Shown piece by piece: positions 1-8,965 of a DNA stretch of 43,337 nt. The first letter of the stretch is position 1. Each line of letters begins with the position of its first letter. The notes under the pieces are model-generated. The model searched no databases. It worked only from the letters and a program-made list of their open reading frames with translations, and was not told where the DNA came from. The DNA lies in the NCBI GenBank assembly GCA_964477525.1, contig CAYZHY010000017.1, positions 1 through 43,337 on the forward strand. Reading direction: 5' to 3'. Position numbers and translations under genes: made by a program. The DNA comes from PCC-9228 sp964477525 (GTDB lineage Bacteria > Cyanobacteriota > Cyanobacteriia > Cyanobacteriales > PCC-9228).

Positions 1-330
1 TGAGAAGTCGACCTAACGGTAGAGTCCTCAACAGGGAAGGATGTCCGAACAAGCTAATGTCTTAGGTAATGCTGAGAATCTGCTTACCTCGGACGGTGAA
101 ATGGGTAAGCTTTCAGATAAATAGCCCTGTAAATGACAAATGGTGAGGGTCGTATGCGAAGTCATTGACCTCAAAGGGGCAAAAACTCAGGAGGTAAGGA
201 ACTACCAGAAAACTCCCCATCAATCCTACCTTAACCACAGGACCCGTTCCCAAAAGCCGGATGACGGGTAACTTTCAACTCCGGTATAACAGGAGAGACG
301 TCCGGAAATAGGCTTCGTATACTCTACTAA
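1..330 (+). mobile_element. Group II intron, 3' portion (probable, no reverse transcriptase)
   Basis: The stretch is non-coding and rich in short pairing segments. Positions 255-285 look like a group II domain V: a stem starting AGCCGGA and closing TCCGGT, a short bulge, and an inner stem capped by a GTAA tetraloop. Domain V of this family has an AGC-type base and a GNRA cap, which matches. The preceding 250 bases read like domain I/II sequence. The 5' end lies outside the window. No intron-encoded reverse transcriptase follows, so this is either an ORF-less intron or a deletion derivative. The exact 3' boundary cannot be fixed, but it must lie near the end of the next gene. The family assignment rests on recalled consensus rather than a covariance search. 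Confidence 0.5.
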
Positions 331-1175
331 GGTTTCTGAAATTGAATCCGATGGTTAACCATCGTTAAACCATCACCACGTACGATTACACCGGAAACCC
401 AGTACGAATTTTCTACGACACTTGCACGTCCAACCTTATACAATCCTCCGGCCGAGAGCAATTCTAAATCGAAGTTTGTGGGTTGTAGGTATTTATCGGC
501 TAGTACTGATTCGTCAAATGCTGCCCCAGCTAGTTTTTCGTCTCCCAAAGGTTTTTGAACAATGACATCAAAATGGTAAGAACGACCAACAGGTGATGAA
601 TCGGGAACGTTAACCGTTACTTTTGGCGGATTTTCCCCAGATTGCAAATGGGTTTTTTCCGATAATATTTCTTGATGGGTGATTTTTCCATCTTGGTAAA
701 CTTGGCGGGAAACCACGGTGGCATCCAACTGGATGGTGCGATTTTCTTTTTGGTTAACGCCGGTGAGATGGGTTCTAGTGGTGGCAACCAATCCTTGCTC
801 GCTTTCTTCCCAGGAGGTGAGTTCGGTTTCGTAGTTTAAGTTTGAGTATTGCTGCCACAGCTGGTTGAGTTTATTTTGAAATTGAGCGCGATCGAATCCA
901 TCTTCATGGCTAAAATCGCTGCTGTAATATTGCATGAGTGCGTCTAAATTGCCCTCATTGGCAGCAGTTTCAACTTCCTGAATGAGTTCTTTTAATCGAT
1001 TTGGCGCTTGTTCTGGTGGTGCTGCTTTCACTGGTAAAGAAATAGTAGCTAAAGCAGTGAAGGCACCTACTGTCAATCCCACCCGGGAAGACTGGCGGAA
1101 CAATTGGGAAACTCGGGAAACAGAATTTTGGAAAATGGTTTGTAGGACGTGCATCATGGATAATTTAAGAATCAT
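327..1175 (-). CDS. Exported NTF2-like domain protein
   Basis: The protein has a hydrophobic export segment (GLTVGAFTALATISLPVKA followed by APPEQ), so it is probably periplasmic or thylakoid-lumenal. After cleavage comes a segment resembling the SnoaL/NTF2 fold (NRLKELIQEVETAANEG, then LMQYYSSDF). A C-terminal beta-rich region ends in WVSGVIVRGDGLTMVNHRIQF. Similar two-part proteins are conserved hypotheticals in cyanobacteria, and no enzymatic activity can be assigned. An in-frame ATG exists at 1241, but it would give an unusually long n-region. ATGs at 1175, 1157 or 1154 fit a signal peptide better, and none has a convincing Shine-Dalgarno. The gene is divergent from murG. Confidence 0.7.
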   Translation of the reverse strand: MILKLSMMHVLQTIFQNSVSRVSQLFRQSSRVGLTVGAFTALATISLPVKAAPPEQAPNRLKELIQEVETAANEGNLDALMQYYSSDFSHEDGFDRAQFQNKLNQLWQQYSNLNYETELTSWEESEQGLVATTRTHLTGVNQKENRTIQLDATVVSRQVYQDGKITHQEILSEKTHLQSGENPPKVTVNVPDSSPVGRSYHFDVIVQKPLGDEKLAGAAFDESVLADKYLQPTNFDLELLSAGGLYKVGRASVVENSYWVSGVIVRGDGLTMVNHRIQFQKP

Positions 1176-1371
1176 ATGTAAACGAGTAGAGTGACTGGAA
1201 AGTTCGGGATGGGAAATCCTGGTAGGTTGTTTTTGCCCCATCTTTGGATGTTTGGTTCGCGAAACGCACCCAATTCCTATAAAATTGCTATTACTAGGAG
1301 AACAACCACAACTGGTGAAAACTCCCCCCAGACAAAAACCACTAAGTCAATATCAGCGATTGGACCTTTCG

Positions 1372-2436
1372 ATGACACAAACGACTCGCTTGCTAATTGC
1401 GGCTAGCGGTACGGGAGGACATCTATTTCCTGCCCTAGCGGTAGCCAAACAACTTCAAAACTATCATATCGAATGGTTGGGCGTTCGCGATCGCTTAGAA
1501 ACCAAACTAATCGCTCCCCACTATCCGTTGCATACCATCAATGTGACCGGATTTCAAGGCGGTTCAAAATTGGCAGCCGTTGGTACGTTTGCTCGGTTCG
1601 TGTCAGCCATTGGCACCTGTCGCCGACTATTGAGAAAAGGGGGATTTCAAGGAGTATTCACCACCGGAGGCTATATCGCCGCCCCTACCATTATCGCTGC
1701 CCGGTCTATAGGGATACCAGCTATTTTACACGAATCCAACGCTTTGCCCGGAAAAGTAACCCGTTGGCTCAGCCCTTGGTGCAGCGTGGTAGGTTTGGGA
1801 TTTGATACGGCGGCGCAGTATATTCCCCGCGCCAAAACCACGTTGGTGGGAACGCCAGTACGCCCGGAATTTAGCGTTTCCCAACCTTTAGAATTAGATA
1901 TTCCCGACGATGTTCCCCTGATTGTGGTGATGGGGGGTTCCCAAGGTGCGGTGTCGGTCAACGAACTGGTGCGTCAGTGCGCCCCAGCCTGGTTTCAAGC
2001 GGGTGCTTGGATCGTGCATTTAACCGGCAACAACGATACCAAAGCCGATAGCTTGCAGCATCCTCAATATATATCCATGCCTTTTTACGATGACATGGCT
2101 GCCTTGTTACAGCGTGCCGATTTAGCCATTAGCCGCGCTGGTGCCGGTACTTTGGCGGAATTAGCGATCGCGCGTACGCCATCTATTTTAATTCCCTATC
2201 CCTACGCTGCGGAAGACCACCAAGCCTACAATGCCGCTATCTTCGCCGGCGTGGGGGCAGCGATTGTGCTGCGCCAGGGAGAACTAACAGCTCAAACCAT
2301 GCAAGGCAAAGTGTTGGAACTGTTGCAGGTGCCAGAGCGTTTGCAAACCATGACAGATAACATAACCAAACTATCGGTTTCTGACAGTGGCGAACAGATG
2401 GCGTGCCTAATACGGGAAACGTTGGAAAAGCAATAG
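1372..2436 (+). CDS. murG: MurG, UDP-GlcNAc:undecaprenyl-PP-MurNAc-pentapeptide GlcNAc transferase
   Basis: MurG is a GT28-family enzyme. It adds GlcNAc to lipid I to form lipid II, the last cytoplasmic-face step of peptidoglycan precursor synthesis. The start at 1372 (MTQTTRLLIAASGTGGHLFP) places the glycine-rich acceptor loop GTGGHLFPALAVA at the N-terminus, as in all MurGs. The frame is open upstream to 1252, but that extension has no family similarity. Other recognisable motifs are GGYIAAP, HESNALPGK, the donor-site GGSQGA loop, and RAGAGTLAELA with PYPYAAEDHQ in the C-terminal Rossmann half. The 354-aa length is normal. The stop lies 7 bp from the convergent VOC-protein gene, so there is no room for a separate terminator. 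Confidence 0.95.
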   Translation: MTQTTRLLIAASGTGGHLFPALAVAKQLQNYHIEWLGVRDRLETKLIAPHYPLHTINVTGFQGGSKLAAVGTFARFVSAIGTCRRLLRKGGFQGVFTTGGYIAAPTIIAARSIGIPAILHESNALPGKVTRWLSPWCSVVGLGFDTAAQYIPRAKTTLVGTPVRPEFSVSQPLELDIPDDVPLIVVMGGSQGAVSVNELVRQCAPAWFQAGAWIVHLTGNNDTKADSLQHPQYISMPFYDDMAALLQRADLAISRAGAGTLAELAIARTPSILIPYPYAAEDHQAYNAAIFAGVGAAIVLRQGELTAQTMQGKVLELLQVPERLQTMTDNITKLSVSDSGEQMACLIRETLEKQ

Positions 2437-2443
2437 CAATGCC

Positions 2444-3067
2444 CTATTTCGATACCTCGTTCATTTCAATAATTCGTTCTTGGGCATCTTTCACCAGAAA
2501 ATTTAAGGGTTCGTCGGAGCGAATCTTATATTTCACCCCGCGCAATTGTACTTCCATTAAGATTTTTTCCAAACACTCGCGATCGAAACACACGTGGCGG
2601 TGGCGGTTCTTTTTCCCAAAATTGGCACCGGAAATCACGTGGAGTTGCGTATTTTTTTTCAACTGGTACCAAAGACCGTCGGGGGTATCGAGATTGCGGG
2701 TACTGGCACCACCAAAATCTGTTGCCGATAGATAGAGCGGATCGACACCAGCAGCACCTACGGTTTGTTCGTAGTTGTAGTAATAGTGTAAAGGCACGTC
2801 TGCCGGGGGTAGTTCCAGCATGTTCTCGTAAAACTGGCGGGCAGTTTCCAAATCCGATACCATAACAGTATGAACTTTAGGGGCACTGGTTAAAAACATC
2901 CACATGGCACCGGCATAGGCAACCAGCAACATGACCATTATGCCCTGGGTAGAAAACAGGCTATCGAGGGGCAAACCGGAGAAAAATCCCGCCAACAGCG
3001 GTTCAAATTCGTTTGCCGTCAAGGAAAAACCATCGAAAGCCGAAAATGCGTGCAATCCTAAAACCAT
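2444..3067 (-). CDS. VOC/glyoxalase-fold protein with N-terminal membrane helix
   Basis: The 207-aa protein has one hydrophobic helix at about residues 42-60 (GIMVMLLVAYAGAMWMFL). It is followed by a vicinal-oxygen-chelate module (HTVMVSDLETARQFYENMLELP, ending in a paired strand with RHVCFDRECLEKI). The opening beta-alpha pattern with its YENML helix is typical of glyoxalase/bleomycin-resistance folds. I see only one clear module, so dimerisation would be needed for a complete site. The substrate is unknown. It is convergent with murG. The ATG at 3067 has no clear Shine-Dalgarno, but it is the only start that keeps the hydrophobic helix. Confidence 0.7.
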   Translation of the reverse strand: MVLGLHAFSAFDGFSLTANEFEPLLAGFFSGLPLDSLFSTQGIMVMLLVAYAGAMWMFLTSAPKVHTVMVSDLETARQFYENMLELPPADVPLHYYYNYEQTVGAAGVDPLYLSATDFGGASTRNLDTPDGLWYQLKKNTQLHVISGANFGKKNRHRHVCFDRECLEKILMEVQLRGVKYKIRSDEPLNFLVKDAQERIIEMNEVSK

Positions 3068-3810
3068 GTACGTTATCCCTAACCGAACTTACGGCTAAAC
3101 AGAAATTATAAAGAGAACGAGCAGCAACCACAAGATTATTCTGCAAGCTATTACGAATTTCGTCTGGATTTTCCGGTAGGATCGCCCTTTTTGAGAGAAT
3201 TAGCAAGCGATCGAGGTCCATCCATGCCATAGAAAACAGTTCTTTGCAGATAATCATGGGTTGTCTTTTCCCTATTCTATCCTTTCTAACAGTTTTCCTA
3301 GCTTCTGGCACGCTCTGCACCAACTGCTTGGTTTGTGGCTTTCCACCAAATCCTTTCCATTCGGGAAATCCGATCGGTTATCCGCACTGACCAGACCCGA
3401 AAAAAACACTTCAGAACTTCTTGTCGTTTTCTTCCCCCCTCTTTCTCTGGAAAATGTAGTTTTCCCATGTTGGATTTGTTATGACCTGCGAGATCCTATA
3501 TCTCACACCAAGCGATCGCGGCTAGAACATTTCCATAGCAATTGAAAACGCTTTGGCAAGACATACTTCCCAGGTGCTTGTTTATCAAAGAATTTCCAGT
3601 TAATTGTTCGTCTCCCATTTATATACCATTTCCTGAATAGTCTGCAATAAATAACAGGGGCATTTGTTAGGTACGCTCGCGCGTTGCGCCCCTACCAGGG
3701 AAATCGGGAAATCCCAAAAAATCATTTTTTTTCAGAAATGGTATAAAACATGCCCTCAAATCAAGCAAAAACGGTTTTTGTAGGGGCATGCTTATTTACT
3801 CGAATGAGAG
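3068..3810. other. Intergenic region with a MITE-like insertion
   Basis: This is about 740 bp with no convincing gene. The only structured piece is the inverted-repeat element listed separately at 3622-3745. The right end (3779-3790) has another short TAGGGGC-type motif of the kind found inside that element. Base use is AT-rich and stop-dense on both strands. Confidence 0.5.
3622..3745. mobile_element. MITE-like element, copy 1
   Basis: This 124-bp element is bounded by inverted ends TATACCATTTC and GAAATGGTATA. The interior has GCGCGTTGCGCCCCTAC and a T-rich right half. The same arrangement in inverted orientation occurs at 11861-11978, and a decayed right half occurs at 27332-27408. The TA-ended termini and the lack of coding capacity fit a non-autonomous element of the IS630/Tc1 type, but the parent transposase is not in the window, so the class is inferred. 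Confidence 0.6.
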
Positions 3811-5817
3811 TTATTCGGTTGTTTCAGTTTTTCGTACAAAGATTTGTACGGATTCTTTTTTGTTTTCTTGAACTTTAGACTGAGACCAATCTTGCTCGTA
3901 AGAAACCTCTTCAATCCTTTTCGTTGTTTCTAAAGATTCTTCAGCACTTTGAGAAGAAAAATACACAATTTTGCAAGGTTGAAATTCTTTAAACGGCGAC
4001 CTTTGCGATAAAAACTCTGATTCGTTTTGAACATTCACATGCCTGATAATCTTAGAACTTTGGTTGGCATTTATTAACACCCAAAAAGGATACTCAAACG
4101 AGGTATTTTTAAAATCCAAACCTACCTGTTGGCAAGCAGAAGAGCGAACAATATCGGCAGAGTCCATATAAAGTTCCATGCGATCCGTTTGCGTTCTAAA
4201 ATACTGTTCGGCTCTCGACACCTCAAAAATACTATTTTCTCCCCATATTGGTCTGACCGAATTGTGAACGATCCAGGGAGAGGAAAAGGCAATCAATAAA
4301 ATGGCGGCAATATTGGCAACTCTTCGGTTCAAGGATTGCGATAAGACCGAACCCACGAACCCAGCATAGAGTATAAATATCGGCAAATGCAGCCGACATC
4401 GCGGCAAAGACCAGGTTAAAAGCGCGCAAAACAGTAAGAAACACCCGGTAACGACAAGTGCATATGCGAACAGTAGGGGACGTTTTGGCAATCGAAAATT
4501 AATCGCCATTAATCCCAAAGCTAAAAATATTATAATTAAATGAACGGGATTGCCAGCGGTATCTTCATTAAAGGAAATACCAGGAACAAAGAAATTGGAA
4601 TAGCTAGAACTCATTAAAGCAGGGTTGTTAATATCTACCCCCAAAACATTATGAATAATCCGAATAACTTTTTCCGCCATACCTGTCATGGGGGTAATGA
4701 AGCCATCGAGCTGCAAATATCGAATAAAATCTGCATGCAAGGCCAGTTGTTTGAGAACGTTAGAAATTAAAAATTTCGGACCAAAGGTATCGATCGTTTC
4801 TTCTCCAGGAACGCCTAGAGGAGAACCAAATACTAAAAAGTTGCGAAAATAGTGTCCGAAATTTAGTAGGATAGCGATCGCCGATACAGAAACAAGGGGT
4901 TGCCAAACCTTCAATCGGTAGCGATTGATTCCCCACAACGCCAACCAAAGACAAAAGGGAAAAGCATAAATATAGGCCGTTCCTTTGGTTAAAATTGCCA
5001 GCCCCAAACTAGCTCCCAATCTAGCTATATTGAGAGAATGGGCCCCCTGACGCAAAGTTAGGAGTGTAAAATAAGCCAGGCAGACCATCCAGAAAGCAAC
5101 AACAAGGTCGTTATTTGTGCTCGATCCCTGCAAAATTCCCATGGGAATGGTGGCACAAAAAACAGCTGAAAGAATCTGTCCTTGCCAATTGGCACCGAGT
5201 TCTTTGGCAATTAAAGAAACTCCCAGGATGGAGCCTAGCATAGCGAACCATTGGATCGAAGCAGCCAAGCGATCGCTTTGGGTTAATATCTGAAAATGAG
5301 CGATCGCAAATTCCGACCAAGGGTTTTGATATAGCTGGAATATTTCATGAGTCGGATAGTGAGCAATGCTGTTATTTTGAATCCAATGGACCACCCGAGG
5401 TAAATGATACTCCATGGAGTCAGAATGATTGGGTGCAGCGACAAACGCAACGGTGCCAATCCCCAAAACTGTTAAAAGAATCCCGAGAATTTGAAGGTTG
5501 CAAGTAACAGATAGCTGCTGTCGAACGGACTGGGAAATTTTTCTGGGAAGTTCAAAAGGATTGTATTTAGCCTGAGAACGTCCTCGAATGTAGAGCGCAA
5601 TTAAGAAAACATCGACCAACAGCCATAAAAACGCTAAAGCACCAAACCCAAACCCCTTAACAATACTGAGAACCTCAGTAATTATGGTTAGGAAAACGCC
5701 CCAAACCAAGCAAGCATCCAGCAAGGATTTCCGCCCATCCATTTGCACTTGTTTGATGACCAAAAAGATGAGCGCCAAAGCTGCAATGGGAAGCAAACTA
5801 AATAGAAGGAAAAACAT
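3811..5817 (-). CDS. Integral membrane glycosyltransferase, GT-C (GT39/PMT-like)
   Basis: The 668-aa protein has roughly a dozen hydrophobic segments from the N-terminus to about residue 520, then a soluble C-terminal domain. The first large loop carries an acidic cluster (PNHSDSMEYHLPRVVHWIQ) followed by IAHYPT. That is the layout of the catalytic loop in GT39/ArnT-type GT-C enzymes, which use polyprenyl-linked sugars at the outer face. The donor and acceptor cannot be told from sequence. It probably serves cell-envelope or exopolysaccharide modification. It lies 60 bp downstream of the BNR-repeat gene on the same strand, so co-transcription is possible. The ATG at 5817 is used and no strong ribosome site is visible. 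Confidence 0.75.
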   Translation of the reverse strand: MFFLLFSLLPIAALALIFLVIKQVQMDGRKSLLDACLVWGVFLTIITEVLSIVKGFGFGALAFLWLLVDVFLIALYIRGRSQAKYNPFELPRKISQSVRQQLSVTCNLQILGILLTVLGIGTVAFVAAPNHSDSMEYHLPRVVHWIQNNSIAHYPTHEIFQLYQNPWSEFAIAHFQILTQSDRLAASIQWFAMLGSILGVSLIAKELGANWQGQILSAVFCATIPMGILQGSSTNNDLVVAFWMVCLAYFTLLTLRQGAHSLNIARLGASLGLAILTKGTAYIYAFPFCLWLALWGINRYRLKVWQPLVSVSAIAILLNFGHYFRNFLVFGSPLGVPGEETIDTFGPKFLISNVLKQLALHADFIRYLQLDGFITPMTGMAEKVIRIIHNVLGVDINNPALMSSSYSNFFVPGISFNEDTAGNPVHLIIIFLALGLMAINFRLPKRPLLFAYALVVTGCFLLFCALLTWSLPRCRLHLPIFILYAGFVGSVLSQSLNRRVANIAAILLIAFSSPWIVHNSVRPIWGENSIFEVSRAEQYFRTQTDRMELYMDSADIVRSSACQQVGLDFKNTSFEYPFWVLINANQSSKIIRHVNVQNESEFLSQRSPFKEFQPCKIVYFSSQSAEESLETTKRIEEVSYEQDWSQSKVQENKKESVQIFVRKTETTE

Positions 5818-5877
5818 AGTTACAAAAATCGTTAGGCTCGATTGAATTCAAACAGCAGTCAATGGGGTATCCAAAAA

Positions 5878-8154
5878 TTAACCAAATACTTTTTGACGGC
5901 GCATCCATCGGAAAATCAAATAGGCAACTACCATAGCCACCAACAAACCAAAAAGTTTTTTGATTTTTCCACTATGGATATCGAGCAACAAACCAGTTTT
6001 CGCTAGAAGCCCGGGTTTGCCAATCGTTTCTACAGTTTTTCTTTCAATAGGCAACACTTCCCAAGTGTCGCCGCCGTCGGTAGAGCGATAAATTTCCGTA
6101 CGAGCCGATCCAAAACCAAAAATGGTATTGTCTTGGGCATAGTTGGGAGAAAATTGCAAAGCTTTGCCAGCTGAAGGAACGTTGTTCAAACGCGCAAATG
6201 TTAGCTTGCCCTTGTCAATTTTGCGAAAGCTGCTGCCGCTATCGGTACTTTTGAACAAGCCTTTCCCGCGTATGCTGGCCATGACAGTTCCATCTTGACC
6301 GTAGTTGGGAGAAACTGCGATCGCTTCTACATAGGCATTTTTTCCGTAATCCGAACCAGTAATAGCCGTCCAACTTTGACCGCCATCGGTGGTGCGATAC
6401 AGACCCTTTCGCGAACCCACCCAGAGGGTGCTATCTTGCGGAAATTCAGGAGAAATAGCTAACAGCAAGCCACCAGCGTTTTCTAAAGGCGTGTCTGCGG
6501 TTAAAAGTTCCCAATTTTGACCGGCATCTTCACTTTTGTATATTCCCTGTTCTCCCGTCGAAAATAGCGTTCGATCTTCGGCAAAGTTGGGAGACAAAAC
6601 CGTGGAAGGGGAATCGTTGCCTGATTGCGGTGCTGTTTCCGCCAACAATTCAAAAGACTCGCCGCCATTGGTAGAGCGAAAAACCAATCCTGCTTGGTTT
6701 GTACTGAAAACGGTTCCATCTTGCTCGAATGTGGGGGAAAAGGCTAAACTAACCCCCCGTACCGATTTTTCCAACTGTTCTAAGGACCAGTTCTTGCCGC
6801 CGTTGGTAGAGCGAATAATCTTGGTATACAGGATAGAAGCAAGGAGGGTTTCATCCTGGTTGTAGGTTGGCGATACCTCGATGTCGAAGAAGCGACGGGG
6901 GTCTTGATCTTCGGGGTCGAGCGGTTGGAACTTACGCGTAAACAAAGGCAAGTAAAGGTTTTCATTGATGGCTTGCCAAGTGTCGCCACCATCGTGGCTA
7001 ATATAAACTTCGCCTACATATGTGGCTACGGCAATTGTTTTATCTTCTGTATATGTGGGAGAAACAGCCATATCAATGACCGTTCCCAGAGATAGGGTTT
7101 CCAACTGTTGCCATTGCTGACCGCCATTTTTACTTTGAAAAAGTCCATCAAAGCCGCCTAGAAACACGATGCCGTCTTGGGAGAAATTGTTAGAAAGCTC
7201 CAAATCGGAAAAATGGGGCTTTTCCATCTCCTCGGCTTGCTGGTCTTGTTCCAGTCCTTTATCAAGATTGACCCAAGTTTGTTCGTCCGTTTGCCACTGC
7301 CAGTATCCTTGGTCCCACGTAGAAGCTAACAAAGTTCCGTCTGCTAGCAACTGTACGTCTTGTACGCGCTTATCCGAAAGTCCTTCATTCATGGGAGAAA
7401 AGGATTGTCCGCCATCGGTGGTGCGATAAACCCCTGCTTCTCCAGTGGCGACGACGAAGGTTTGAGTGTTGGCAAAGTCATCTGCGATCGCAATTTGATT
7501 GACCGAACCCACATCGGAGAGGGTGGTTAGTTGGGTCCAGCTTTCTCCCCGATCTTCAGAACGCCAGATTTGACCGTTTTCGTCTCCTAAAAAAGCTGAG
7601 TTGGAACCGTCAGATGCGATCGCTATTGCCGTGGCTGGCAAGTCTTCGCGAACCAGTTCCCAACCTTCGCCACCATTTTCGCTTCTGTAGAGTTGGCCGG
7701 TTTTGGTTTGAGCAAATACCAAATTGGCATCGGCTGGAGAAGAGACCACCCAGGCAATTTCGCGATCGTCCATACCGGTATTCACAGAACGCCAGGCGTC
7801 TCCCCCATTGCTAGAGCGATAAACTCCGTCACCAGCTGCTGCCGTGTAGAGAACGCGATCGTTGGCGGCGGAGGCGGTTAAACTATTTAAGTTGTTATGG
7901 TTGTCAAGACCGTTGGACAAGCGTTGCCACGTCTCGCCGCCGTCTTGAGAACGGAAAAGGCTGTGGCGAACCAAAATATAAACGGTTTGGTCTTGGCTGT
8001 AAGTGGGAGAAACCACTACCTGGGAAACAACATCATGGGGACGGTGAGCGTAGGCAGCCTCTCCACCTGCTATCCAAGTGACTAGAAGTGCTGCTAGAGA
8101 AAAACTCAGTGTAAGTCCCCACCGAAATGCGTGTAGGAAAAACTGTTGCTGCAT
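5878..8154 (-). CDS. Exported Ycf48/BNR-like repeat protein, membrane-anchored
   Basis: The 758-aa protein starts with a signal peptide (hydrophobic LTLSFSLAALLVTWIAGG, then AYAHRP). It continues with many copies of an Asp-box type unit (S.DGG.TW: SQDGGETWQRL, SENGGEGWEL, SHDGGDTWQAI, SADAGQNW-like variants) spaced about 40-55 residues apart. These form a seven-bladed or larger beta-propeller like those of Ycf48/HCF136 and sortilin-type proteins. A C-terminal transmembrane helix (LFGLLVAMVVAYLIFRW) precedes a basic tail. The propeller would therefore sit on the periplasmic or lumenal side. It is more than twice the length of Ycf48, so it is probably not the photosystem II assembly factor itself. 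The ligand is unknown. Confidence 0.8.
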   Translation of the reverse strand: MQQQFFLHAFRWGLTLSFSLAALLVTWIAGGEAAYAHRPHDVVSQVVVSPTYSQDQTVYILVRHSLFRSQDGGETWQRLSNGLDNHNNLNSLTASAANDRVLYTAAAGDGVYRSSNGGDAWRSVNTGMDDREIAWVVSSPADANLVFAQTKTGQLYRSENGGEGWELVREDLPATAIAIASDGSNSAFLGDENGQIWRSEDRGESWTQLTTLSDVGSVNQIAIADDFANTQTFVVATGEAGVYRTTDGGQSFSPMNEGLSDKRVQDVQLLADGTLLASTWDQGYWQWQTDEQTWVNLDKGLEQDQQAEEMEKPHFSDLELSNNFSQDGIVFLGGFDGLFQSKNGGQQWQQLETLSLGTVIDMAVSPTYTEDKTIAVATYVGEVYISHDGGDTWQAINENLYLPLFTRKFQPLDPEDQDPRRFFDIEVSPTYNQDETLLASILYTKIIRSTNGGKNWSLEQLEKSVRGVSLAFSPTFEQDGTVFSTNQAGLVFRSTNGGESFELLAETAPQSGNDSPSTVLSPNFAEDRTLFSTGEQGIYKSEDAGQNWELLTADTPLENAGGLLLAISPEFPQDSTLWVGSRKGLYRTTDGGQSWTAITGSDYGKNAYVEAIAVSPNYGQDGTVMASIRGKGLFKSTDSGSSFRKIDKGKLTFARLNNVPSAGKALQFSPNYAQDNTIFGFGSARTEIYRSTDGGDTWEVLPIERKTVETIGKPGLLAKTGLLLDIHSGKIKKLFGLLVAMVVAYLIFRWMRRQKVFG

Positions 8155-8965
8155 AGAACTAACGCAAATATGCCAAACTGAAGGTGATTATGCCTCAATA
8201 TCAACACAAGCAAAAACGAATGTCAACAAAACGAGCGGTTTTTGTTTTAAGATTCTTAACGAAGATCGTTTTCTAGGGGAACATACGTAAATTTGCTGCC
8301 ACCAACATAGCAACAATTAGATATTTGTACAGCTTGCAACTCCATTTTTCCTTGCGGTTGCGATGAAGGCTGAAACCATACAACGGTTTGATTTGGTTAC
8401 AAAAAATCCGTTTTATAAATCCCACAATTTTTTAGCAAAATATTCTTTTTATTTAGGATTTAAACAAATAAAATTGTGGTCTTATTTATATAGAAGTTTG
8501 CGAATCCACATGAAAAAAATTTATGGTGAAAAAAGCCCAAATTGGCTCCAATTGCGTTTTAAGGCTCATCCCATTGTTGTAAATTCCGGCAAAATATAGA
8601 AATCTATTAAGGCGAAATTAGGAAAATACCAGACTATAACGATCTGGAAAAATTATTTTATTGGGATAATGAACGATATGGTTGTAGGAGCGATCGCGAA
8701 TTGCTTCTACAGTTCATATTTATATACCGACTTTGAGGAACTTTCAGAACCCTAGAAATATTTTTAGGGTCGAGAATGAAACAGCTCTAGGTTAGGAAGG
8801 GGTGGGAACCAAGCTCACCGAGGAGAAAGAGTGGGTACAGTGCTGAATTTTCCCGCTCCCAGCGAGATCCACTACTTTCAAACAGGAAAGCGTCAAGTAC
8901 TATTGGTTCGTTCGCAAGTCCTTAAGAATGTCTGCCAAGCGAACAAACCTTGCTTGCAGCTCCCT
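8155..8965. other. Long intergenic region without a supported gene
   Basis: This is about 810 bp between two minus-strand genes. An open frame at 8363-8599 (78 codons) is very AT-rich and shows no family features. At 8754-8773 a CCCTA...TAGGG hairpin with an AT loop is visible. It is followed by a G+A-rich stretch and a small inverted-repeat-rich part up to 8960, which could be the 3' end or terminator area of the response-regulator gene or a small RNA. I see nothing that can be named. Confidence 0.35.

Noticed and set aside
3003..3257. A small minus-strand frame (MIICKELFSMAWMDLDRLL ...) overlapping the VOC-protein start.
   Set aside because: Its 3' third is only a shadow of the VOC gene in another frame, and no family or strong ribosome site supports it.
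8363..8599. A 78-codon plus-strand frame.
   Set aside because: Very AT-rich with Lys/Phe/Tyr-heavy composition typical of spurious frames in intergenic DNA. No ribosome site.
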